Assembly (NCBI GenBank): GCA_021806055.1
Contig: JAJZYE010000093.1
Location: 1-5,199, forward strand
Reading direction: 5' to 3'
Length of the DNA stretch: 5,199 nt
Source of the DNA: Actinomycetes bacterium
GTDB taxonomy: Bacteria; Actinomycetota; Acidimicrobiia; Acidimicrobiales; RAAP-2
Part shown: piece by piece, positions 1 through 5,199 of the stretch
Position numbering within the stretch: the first letter of the stretch is position 1
How the letters are laid out: every line of letters starts with the position of its first letter
Made by a program: the position numbers and the translations under genes
The notes under the pieces: model-generated
The model's input: only the letters and a program-made list of their open reading frames with translations
The model's database searches: none
What the model was told of the DNA's origin: nothing

Positions 1-1593
1 GGCCACGCCGATCACCGCGCACTCGGCCACGTCGGGGTGTGACGCGATGATCTCCTCGATCTCACCGGTCGAGAGACGGTGCCCGGCGACGTTGATCACG
101 TCGTCGACGCGCCCCATCACGAACAGGTACCCGTCCTCGTCGAAGTGCCCCCCGTCGCCGGTCAGATAGTAACCCGGCGTGTGACTGAGGTAGGCCTCGG
201 TGAACTTGTTGTCGTCGCCCCACACGCGCGAGGTGCACCCCGGCGCCAGCGGCAGCTTCACCATGATCAGTCCCTCGACGCCGGGGGCCACCTCGGCGCC
301 GGCCTCGTCGAAGATCCGTACGTCGTAGCCGGGCACCGGCACCGTCGGTGAACCCGGCTTGACCGGCATGGGGTCCAACCCGACCAGGTTGGCGGCGATG
401 GGCCACCCGGTCTCGGTCTGCCACCAGTGGTCGATCACCGGGATCTTCAGCTGCGAGCTGGCCCACGAGTAGGTCTCGGGATCGAGGCGCTCACCGGCCA
501 GGAACAGGTAGGACAGCGAGGAGAGGTCGTACTGGGCCAGCAGCGATCCCGTCGGGTCCTCGCGCTTCACCGCGCGAAAGCCCGTCGGCGCCGTGAAGAA
601 CGTCTTCACGCCGTAGTCGGCGATGACGCGCCAGTAGGCACCCGCGTCGGGCGTTCCGACGGGCTTGCCCTCGTAGAGCACGGTGGCGCAGCCGGCCAGC
701 AGGGGCGCGTAGACGATGTAGGAGTGACCGACCACCCAGCCCACGTCGGACGCAGCCCAGAAGACCTCCCCCGGCTGGGTGCCGTAGACGTTGGCCATGC
801 TCCAGTGCAGCGCCACCGCGTGGCCGCCGTTGTCGCGTACGACACCCTTGGGACGGCCGGTCGTGCCCGAGGTGTAGAGCACGTACAGCGGGTCCGTGGC
901 CGCCACCGGCTCGCAGGGCACCGCGCGGGCGCGCTCCATGGCGTGGGCCCAGTCCACGTCGCGACCCTCCACCATCGAGGCCTCGGCCTGGGGTCGCTGG
1001 ACGATGACGCAGTGCTCGGGCTTGTGAGCGCTCTCCTCGAGCGCGGCGTCGAGTAGCGGCTTGTACTCGATCACGCGCGCCACCTCGATACCGCACGACG
1101 CCGACACGACCACGCGCGGCGTGGCGTCCTGCACGCGCAGGGCCAGCTCGTGCGCGGCGAAGCCGCCGAAGACCACGGAGTGCACCGCCCCGATCCGTGC
1201 GCAGGCCAGCATCGCGATGACCGCCTCGGGGATCATGGGCAGGTAGATCACCACCCGGTCGCCCTTGCGCACGCCGAGGTCGGTCAGGACCCCACCGAAG
1301 CGCGACACCTGATCAAGCAGCTCCGCGTAGGTGTAGCGCGCCCTGACCCCCGTGACCGGGCTGTCGTAGATCAGCGCGACCTGATCACCGCGGCCGCGCT
1401 CGACGTGGCGGTCCACCGCGTTGTAGCAGGTGTTGAGCTCGCCGTCGGCGAACCACTGGTACAGCGGTGCCCTCGAGCGGTCGAGCACCGTCGTCGGCTC
1501 CCGGTACCAGTCGATGCCCCGCGCCGCCTCACCCCAGAACCCTTCCGGGTCCTCGATGCTGCGCCGCCATACGTCACGATAGGTCTGTCCCAC
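1..1593 (-). CDS. prpE: Propionyl-CoA synthetase (PrpE/ACSS3-type AMP-forming acyl-CoA ligase), C-terminus outside window
   Basis: This enzyme activates propionate (possibly acetate or another short acid) with ATP and CoA through an acyl-AMP intermediate in the cytoplasm. The open frame reads 531 residues from a GTG with no stop and continues past the left edge. Visible signatures are the N-terminal ACS-type segment ending in DPEGFW (15-20), VVFGGFAAHEL (140-150), the phosphate-binding loop YTSGTTGRPKG (240-250), SDVGWVVGHSY (282-292), DHWWQTETGWP (388-398), TGDGG (478-482) and the hinge GRVDDVINVAGH (494-505). The GWP after QTET, instead of the GG usual in acetyl-CoA synthetases, and the YKPLLDAAL segment (178-185) favour the PrpE/ACSS3 branch. 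The family is about 630 residues long, so roughly 100 residues are missing, including the catalytic and regulatory lysine. Homologues usually begin near TYRDVWRRS, which supports the GTG at 1593; another in-frame GTG at 1611 adds six residues. It lies 104 bases downstream of the acyl-CoA dehydrogenase. The family is near certain; propionate as substrate is inferred from motifs. Confidence 0.93.
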   Translation of the reverse strand, partial: MGQTYRDVWRRSIEDPEGFWGEAARGIDWYREPTTVLDRSRAPLYQWFADGELNTCYNAVDRHVERGRGDQVALIYDSPVTGVRARYTYAELLDQVSRFGGVLTDLGVRKGDRVVIYLPMIPEAVIAMLACARIGAVHSVVFGGFAAHELALRVQDATPRVVVSASCGIEVARVIEYKPLLDAALEESAHKPEHCVIVQRPQAEASMVEGRDVDWAHAMERARAVPCEPVAATDPLYVLYTSGTTGRPKGVVRDNGGHAVALHWSMANVYGTQPGEVFWAASDVGWVVGHSYIVYAPLLAGCATVLYEGKPVGTPDAGAYWRVIADYGVKTFFTAPTGFRAVKREDPTGSLLAQYDLSSLSYLFLAGERLDPETYSWASSQLKIPVIDHWWQTETGWPIAANLVGLDPMPVKPGSPTVPVPGYDVRIFDEAGAEVAPGVEGLIMVKLPLAPGCTSRVWGDDNKFTEAYLSHTPGYYLTGDGGHFDEDGYLFVMGRVDDVINVAGHRLSTGEIEEIIASHPDVAECAVIGVA

Positions 1594-1627
1594 GGCCCCC
1601 CCTCGGCTCACGCCACTCAACCTCTCT
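1594..1627 (-). promoter_or_regulatory. Alternative ribosome-binding candidates for the acyl-CoA synthetase start
   Basis: Two purine-rich stretches compete. On the minus strand AGAGAGG (1621-1627) sits 9 bases before an in-frame GTG at 1611. A run GAGGGGGGG (1596-1604) sits 2 bases before the GTG at 1593. The first has better Shine-Dalgarno spacing; the second start fits the usual family N-terminus better. An in-frame TTG at 1620 is a third, weaker option. The sequence alone does not settle which is used. Confidence 0.4.
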
Positions 1628-1632
1628 TTATA
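1627..1632 (-). promoter_or_regulatory. Candidate -10 element upstream of the acyl-CoA synthetase
   Basis: TATAAA on the minus strand stands in an AT-richer patch (about 1627-1645) within otherwise very GC-rich DNA, in the 104-base gap after the dehydrogenase stop codon. The hexamer matches TATAAT in five of six positions but lacks the conserved last T. No good -35 hexamer is visible 16 to 18 bases upstream. If used, transcription would begin close to 1620, leaving a very short leader. This is inferred from composition and position only. Confidence 0.3.
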
Positions 1633-1697
1633 CCTGAACTTTCTTCACCGCCACGCCGCCCCCCGTAGGGCCTTTCGTCCCGGTGCGCCGCCTCGCC

Positions 1698-3359
1698 TCA
1701 CGGCCCGACGAGCGCCGACACGCGCGCGACCAACCCCGCGTCATTGGTGGCCTCGTAACCCGGGGTCGCGTAGACGTAGAGCAGGTGCGCCGCCGCGGGC
1801 GCCTCGCCCGCGGCGACGAGGTACGCGGCCTGCGACAGGATCCCGAGCTGCTCGAGGGCGTCACGAAAGTGCCACGCGCCGAACTCCTCGTCGTCGCGGC
1901 AGCGTCGCACGGTCGCCAGCGTGGCCACCAGGCGCTCGCGCAGGGCGTCGGCGAGCGTCGGGTCACTCGCGCCCTCGAGCACCGTCAGCAGCCGCGCTTC
2001 GACGACCTCGAGGATCGCCAGTCGCCGCAGATCGTGCAGCACCTGGGCCACCAGAACGTTGTGGGTGCCCTCCCAGGACTCGTAGACGATGGCGTCGCGG
2101 TACAGCCGCGGCAGGACACTGAACTCCTCGATCGTCCCGTTACCCCCGAGGACCTCGATGCCGGCGCGCGCGACCGCCGTCGCCTGGCGCGACACGACGA
2201 ACTTGGTCGCGTTCACCAGGAAGCGGTGGTAGAGGCGATCGTTCTCGCTCGCGCTCTCGTCGTCGATCCGGTCCTCCATGGCGGTCAGGGCGAAGACCAG
2301 GTGCAGCGCACCCGCCCACTGCGCGGTCATATCGGCCACGGTGCGCCGCACGTCCGCGAAGTGGTCGATGGTCACGCCGAAGGCCCGGCGCGCACGCGCG
2401 TAGCCTCGCGCCTCGAGAACGGCGCGACGCATGATGCCCGCGCTGCCCACCGCCGTCATCCACCGACTCGTGTTCAAGACCACCGACACCGCCGTCTTGA
2501 AACCCTCGTCGACCGGTCCGATCGGCCACGCGCGCGCGTCGACGAAGTCGATCTCGCCCGACGCCAAGCCGCGCGTGCCCAATTTGTCCTTCAACCGGCG
2601 CAGCGTGAAGCCATTCGGCTGGCCGTCGATGAGCCGTGGTACCACGAAACTGCCCAGTCCCGCCGTCCCCGGAGCGTCACCCACCCGCGCGGTCACGAAG
2701 AACTGGTCGGCGTCGGCCACCGAGCAGAACCACTTCTCGCCGGTGATCCGGTACGTCCCGTCGGTCTCGGCGACCGCCACGCAGGCGTTGGCGCCGACGT
2801 CGCTCCCGCCCTGGACCTCGGTGAGGAACTGCGCGCCGCGCTGGGCTCGCGCGTAGTGCGCGTCGACCAGCGGAGCCAGGAACCGCTCGCGCACCCCCGC
2901 GTCGGCGCGGCGGCGCAGGGCCCGCGCCAGGCCGATCGTGCACGTGGCGGGGCAGGCGTGTCCGGCCTCACCCTCGAGCGACAGGAGATAGAGCAGCGTG
3001 GCCTGCTCGTAGGCCCGTCCCGGCAGCCGCGAGAGCGCGACGACCTCGCTGGCCCACACCGCCGCCCCCGCCTCGTGGTACGCGGGGTCGAAGGACACCG
3101 CCTCGCGGCGATGTCCCACGCCGTCGTAGCGCTCCAGCTCGGGTAGGTGCGAGCGCTGCTCGTAGCGCGCGGCGGCCGGACCCACCACCGCGACCACGGC
3201 GCGAGCGAACGTCGAGGCGCTCTCCTCCAATGCACGGCGCCGCTTGCCCTTCAGCGCCCGACTCAGGATGGCGCGCAACTGCTCGTCGCTGGTGAACGGG
3301 TCCCTCGGGTAGGCCGCCCGCCACTCATCGAGGGCGGCCCGCGCCTCGTCGTAGCTCAT
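1698..3359 (-). CDS. AidB-like acyl-CoA dehydrogenase family flavoprotein
   Basis: A 553-residue cytoplasmic FAD protein of the acyl-CoA dehydrogenase superfamily. Its length is close to E. coli AidB (about 540) and well above the roughly 380-400 of ordinary family members. After an N-terminal extension it shows GHRREAVSFDPAYH (82-95), typical of the AidB branch, then the flavin-contacting QFLTEVQGGSDV (178-188), GEKWFCSVADAD (207-218), the RLKDKLGTRGLASGEIDF stretch (255-272), EVLGGNGTIEE (402-412) and YESWEGTHN (426-434). Glu430 in WEGT is at the position of the catalytic base of medium- and short-chain dehydrogenases. The start is an ATG with no Shine-Dalgarno sequence; a CATACT hexamer lies 6 bases before it. 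The methyltransferase ends 27 bases upstream and the acyl-CoA synthetase begins 104 bases downstream. AidB itself binds DNA and protects against alkylation with little dehydrogenase activity, so either an acyl-CoA oxidising role or a stress role is possible. The family assignment is firm; the substrate is unknown. Confidence 0.92.
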   Translation of the reverse strand: MSYDEARAALDEWRAAYPRDPFTSDEQLRAILSRALKGKRRRALEESASTFARAVVAVVGPAAARYEQRSHLPELERYDGVGHRREAVSFDPAYHEAGAAVWASEVVALSRLPGRAYEQATLLYLLSLEGEAGHACPATCTIGLARALRRRADAGVRERFLAPLVDAHYARAQRGAQFLTEVQGGSDVGANACVAVAETDGTYRITGEKWFCSVADADQFFVTARVGDAPGTAGLGSFVVPRLIDGQPNGFTLRRLKDKLGTRGLASGEIDFVDARAWPIGPVDEGFKTAVSVVLNTSRWMTAVGSAGIMRRAVLEARGYARARRAFGVTIDHFADVRRTVADMTAQWAGALHLVFALTAMEDRIDDESASENDRLYHRFLVNATKFVVSRQATAVARAGIEVLGGNGTIEEFSVLPRLYRDAIVYESWEGTHNVLVAQVLHDLRRLAILEVVEARLLTVLEGASDPTLADALRERLVATLATVRRCRDDEEFGAWHFRDALEQLGILSQAAYLVAAGEAPAAAHLLYVYATPGYEATNDAGLVARVSALVGP

Positions 3360-3365
3360 AGGTGC

Positions 3366-3371
3366 AGTATG
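3366..3371 (-). promoter_or_regulatory. Candidate -10 element of a leaderless transcript for the acyl-CoA dehydrogenase
   Basis: The minus strand reads CATACT, then GCACCT, then the ATG at 3359. The hexamer keeps the conserved second A and final T of TANNNT-like -10 boxes, and its 6-base distance puts the expected transcription start on the ATG. No Shine-Dalgarno sequence exists in this 27-base gap, which agrees with leaderless initiation. No clear -35 is visible. The same layout precedes the methyltransferase. Confidence 0.35.
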
Positions 3372-3386
3372 GTCGCGCGCGGCGCG

Positions 3387-4178
3387 TCAGCGCCACTCGG
3401 CGTCGCGACGCGCCGCCATCAGGATCCGCGAGAAGTACAACGTGTAGGGCCCCGACCCGACCTCCTCGCGCAACGCCTCGCGATAGCGCGCCACGAAGCG
3501 CTCCCAGCCCACCTCCCCCAGTGGCCCGCGCAGGCGCGTCAGCGTCGTCCCCTTCATCCACTCGACCACCGCGTCACTCGACGCCAGGTGGTGGACGTAG
3601 ACCCGCTGTGCCACGTACGGCGCACCGGCGCCGAGATCCACCAGGATCCGTGCGTACTCCTCGGGGCCGAGGACGTGGGCGGCCACCACGTCGACCGGGG
3701 GATCGTCGAGCACGTCGGCGGCCAGTCGCGCCGCGAGGCGGTGCGCGACGTGGTGCGCGTTGGCCGGCACCTGCACGACCAGTTGGCCCCCCGGGGCCAG
3801 CGAGCGGAACCAGCGCGCCAGCACGCCGCGGTGGTCGCCCACCCACTGGAGTGAGGCGTTGGCGATGAGGACGTCGTAGGCGCCGGGCTCGTCGAAGGTG
3901 GCGAGGTCGCCGAGCGTGAAGTCGACGCGATCGCCGGGTCGGGCCCCCGCGCGCGCCGCCTCGATCATTGCCGACGACGAGTCGATCCCGCGAACCCGTC
4001 GCGCGCCGAGGGCCGTCGCGAGGCGGCGCGTCAGGCGCCCGTCGCCGCAGCCCAGGTCCACGACCGTCGGATTCGCCACCGGCGCCAACAACGCGCGGAG
4101 GTCCCAGAACGGCTGCTCGCGCTCGCTCGCGAACAACCGATACTGATCGGGCTGCCAGGCGTCCACCGTCACCACCAT
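3387..4178 (-). CDS. tam: SAM-dependent methyltransferase, trans-aconitate 2-methyltransferase (Tam) type
   Basis: A 263-residue soluble class I methyltransferase. It begins with WQPDQYRLFASER (8-20), the segment that opens Tam proteins (in E. coli Tam, WNPSLYLHFAAER). The SAM-binding motif I is VVDLGCGDGRL (39-49), followed by GIDSSSAMI (64-72) with the acidic residue for the SAM ribose, GDL (90-92), the Tam-like IANASLQW (105-112) and LAPGGQLVVQVP (127-138). A C-terminal substrate-cap region includes VEWMKGTTL and ends in YFSRILMAARR. Length matches E. coli Tam (about 250). Tam methylates trans-aconitate, an inhibitory by-product of the TCA intermediate cis-aconitate; related actinobacterial enzymes may use other carboxylates, so the substrate is inferred. 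The start is uncertain: ATG at 4178 is followed immediately by GTG at 4175 and GTG at 4172. No Shine-Dalgarno sequence is visible. The hexamer GATACT lies 6 bases before the GTG at 4175, favouring that start if the message is leaderless (262 residues). Confidence 0.87.
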   Translation of the reverse strand: MVVTVDAWQPDQYRLFASEREQPFWDLRALLAPVANPTVVDLGCGDGRLTRRLATALGARRVRGIDSSSAMIEAARAGARPGDRVDFTLGDLATFDEPGAYDVLIANASLQWVGDHRGVLARWFRSLAPGGQLVVQVPANAHHVAHRLAARLAADVLDDPPVDVVAAHVLGPEEYARILVDLGAGAPYVAQRVYVHHLASSDAVVEWMKGTTLTRLRGPLGEVGWERFVARYREALREEVGSGPYTLYFSRILMAARRDAEWR

Positions 4179-4181
4179 CCC

Positions 4182-4187
4182 AGTATC
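4182..4187 (-). promoter_or_regulatory. Candidate -10 element of a leaderless transcript for the methyltransferase
   Basis: GATACT on the minus strand is followed by GGG, the ATG at 4178 and the GTG at 4175. Spacing to that GTG is 6 bases, the same as from CATACT to the dehydrogenase start. It lies just after the inverted repeat at 4196-4223, so transcription could restart here. No -35 hexamer is recognisable in the GC-rich upstream DNA. Position and analogy are the only support. Confidence 0.33.
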
Positions 4188-4195
4188 GCCGCGTC

Positions 4196-4223
4196 GCCTC
4201 CGCGGGTGGCGGATCGCGGAGGC
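4196..4223 (-). terminator. Perfect 9-bp inverted repeat after the oxidoreductase gene; possible terminator
   Basis: The arms GCCTCCGCG (4196-4204) and CGCGGAGGC (4215-4223) are perfect inverted complements around a 10-base loop. The structure begins 24 bases past the oxidoreductase stop codon and ends just before the methyltransferase start. No U-run follows on the minus strand, so it is not a classical intrinsic terminator, but U-less hairpins are reported as possible terminators or transcript stabilisers in actinobacteria. A symmetric operator for a regulator of the methyltransferase is the main alternative. Confidence 0.5.
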
Positions 4224-4247
4224 CGCGAGGACCGCGCCACGACGGGC

Positions 4248-5199
4248 TCAGATCTTCTCGGGGACCATCTCGATCGCCCCGCAGGGGCACTCGCTGACGC
4301 AGATGCCGCACCCCTTGCAGAAGTCGTAGTCGATCGCGTAGCGCTCGCCCCCACCGAGCTTGATCACCGCGTTGTCGGGGCAGACGCCGAAGCAGTTGTC
4401 GCACTCGAAGCAGTTGCCGCACGACAGGCACCGGCGGGCCTCGAACAGCGCGTTCTCCTCGTTCAGCCCCTGGACGACCTCGTCGAAGGTGCTCTGGCGA
4501 CGGATCTTCTCCAGCTCGGGGCGACGGGTGCGCGGCGCATCGGCGTAGTACCACGTGTTCAGCCGGTCGAAGGACGCGAGCTCGTGGCGCGGCGCGACCT
4601 CGCGCACACGATCGTTCACGTAGTCGTCGATGCTGCGCGCGGCGTGCTTGCCGTGACCGACGGCCACGGTGGCCGTGCGGTCAGCCGGCACCGCGTCCCC
4701 GCCGGCGAAGACACCGGCGTGACCCGTCATCATCGTCGGCGCCACCTCGACCACGCCGTCGCGGATCACCACCCCCGGCGCCCGCTCCAGGAGAGAGAGG
4801 TCGGTATCCTGGCCCAGCGCCAGCACGAGAGCGTCGGCGTCGAGCTCCTCCAGCTCACCGGTGGGCTCGGGGAAGCCGGCGTCGTTCAGGCGCATCGTCT
4901 CGAGCACCAGGCGCTCACCCTCGAAGCGGTTCACCGTCGAGAGCCACCGCATGGTGACGCCCTCGCCCAACGCCTGGGCGAACTCCTCCTCGTTGGCGGG
5001 CATGTGCTCCCGGTTGCGCCGGTAGACGATGACCGCGTCGGTGGCGCCCAGGCGCCGCGCGGTGCGCGCGGCGTCGAAGGCGGTGTCGCCGCCCCCGTAG
5101 ACCACCACCCGGCGCCCCAGCAGCGGCGGGTCGTCGTCGGCCACCTGATGCAGGAAAGTCACGGCATCCACGATGCGCGACGAGTCCCCCGCCGGGATC
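4248..5199 (-). CDS. GltD-like NAD(P)/FAD oxidoreductase with C-terminal dicluster ferredoxin, N-terminus outside window
   Basis: The C-terminal 316 residues of a flavoprotein related to the small subunit of glutamate synthase are visible; the frame is open to the right edge. Counting from the first visible residue, IPAGDSSRIVDAVTFL (1-16) leads into the second dinucleotide-binding fold VVVYGGGDTAFDAAR (31-45), VIVYRRNREHMPA (57-68, with the nucleotide-contacting arginines), LALGQDTD (126-133) and the FAD motif GVFAGGDAV (162-170). A linker with NTWYYADAP (214-222) ends in FEARRCLSCGNC. The tail (4281-4430) carries cysteines 257, 260, 263, 266, 269 and 273, then 294, 297, 300 and 304 plus 306, fitting two [4Fe-4S] clusters (CxxCxxCxxxCP twice) with two extra cysteines ahead. 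In true GltD the iron-sulfur part is N-terminal, so this is a distinct class of electron-transfer protein, probably linking NAD(P)H to ferredoxin or a ferredoxin-dependent oxidoreductase. The partner is not in the window. Glutamate synthesis should not be assumed. Confidence 0.92.
   Translation of the reverse strand, partial: IPAGDSSRIVDAVTFLHQVADDDPPLLGRRVVVYGGGDTAFDAARTARRLGATDAVIVYRRNREHMPANEEEFAQALGEGVTMRWLSTVNRFEGERLVLETMRLNDAGFPEPTGELEELDADALVLALGQDTDLSLLERAPGVVIRDGVVEVAPTMMTGHAGVFAGGDAVPADRTATVAVGHGKHAARSIDDYVNDRVREVAPRHELASFDRLNTWYYADAPRTRRPELEKIRRQSTFDEVVQGLNEENALFEARRCLSCGNCFECDNCFGVCPDNAVIKLGGGERYAIDYDFCKGCGICVSECPCGAIEMVPEKI

Noticed and set aside
427..1056. A 209-codon plus-strand open frame opposite the acyl-CoA synthetase.
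   Set aside because: It lies entirely within the synthetase coding region, has low-complexity composition and no family motif.
1644..1697. Possible terminator in the gap after the dehydrogenase, including a CCC-TACG-GGG element.
   Set aside because: The stem is only three base pairs before mismatches begin and there is no U-run, so I could not support a terminator.
2526..2541. Alternating CG-rich run (cacgcgcgcgcgtc) resembling Z-DNA or a short repeat.
   Set aside because: It encodes ordinary residues of the dehydrogenase in frame and is unremarkable in such GC-rich coding DNA.
1683..3146. A 487-codon open frame on the plus strand opposite the acyl-CoA dehydrogenase.
   Set aside because: It is rich in Arg, His, Gly and Val with no recognisable motif, while the opposite strand has a full conserved dehydrogenase. 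Long antisense frames are expected at this GC content.
3381..3394. Small hairpin GGCGC-GTCA-GCGCC overlapping the methyltransferase stop codon.
   Set aside because: A 5-bp stem of only G and C is expected by chance in this composition, and no U-run follows.
3147..3854. A 235-codon plus-strand frame spanning the dehydrogenase and methyltransferase junction.
   Set aside because: Both overlapped genes are well supported on the other strand, and the frame shows no conserved motif or ribosome-binding site.
3574..4554. A 326-codon minus-strand frame bridging the methyltransferase and oxidoreductase genes, suggesting a fusion.
   Set aside because: It runs in a different frame from both genes, is dominated by Arg, Gly and Pro, and matches neither family.

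Overview
The window is a GC-rich, densely coding stretch in which every gene I can support lies on the minus strand. From right to left, which is the direction of transcription, it holds: (1) the C-terminal part of a GltD-like NAD(P)/FAD oxidoreductase with a fused dicluster ferredoxin tail (4248 to the right edge, N-terminus outside); (2) a class I SAM-dependent methyltransferase of the trans-aconitate 2-methyltransferase (Tam) type (3387-4178); (3) an AidB-like acyl-CoA dehydrogenase (1698-3359); (4) a propionyl-CoA synthetase of the PrpE/ACSS3 type, running off the left edge without its C-terminal lysine region (1-1593).

High GC, GTG starts, very GC-biased third codon positions and weak or absent Shine-Dalgarno sequences suggest an actinobacterium. 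The gene types would fit a heterotrophic actinomycete or Acidimicrobiia-like lineage. A GC-rich myxobacterium or other proteobacterium cannot be excluded without a search.

Most of the window is coding. The three gaps are short: 69 bases between the oxidoreductase and the methyltransferase, 27 bases between the methyltransferase and the dehydrogenase, and 104 bases between the dehydrogenase and the synthetase. The first gap carries a perfect 9-bp inverted repeat. In both of the first two gaps an ATACT-ending -10-like hexamer lies exactly 6 bases before a possible start codon with no Shine-Dalgarno sequence, which suggests leaderless transcripts. The third gap has an AT-rich TATAAA patch and a GAGAGG ribosome-binding candidate. 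No stretch above 300 bases lacks a gene.

Functionally, the synthetase would make propionyl-CoA (or a similar short acyl-CoA) from the free acid. The dehydrogenase belongs to an acyl-CoA-handling fold, although AidB-type members may have other roles. The methyltransferase may cap a carboxylate such as trans-aconitate, and the oxidoreductase moves electrons between NAD(P)H and iron-sulfur clusters. This is coherent with short-chain acid and central carbon metabolism, but the gaps suggest several transcription units rather than one dedicated pathway. I see no CRISPR array, mobile element, tRNA, rRNA or defence system, and no convincing previously undescribed system.
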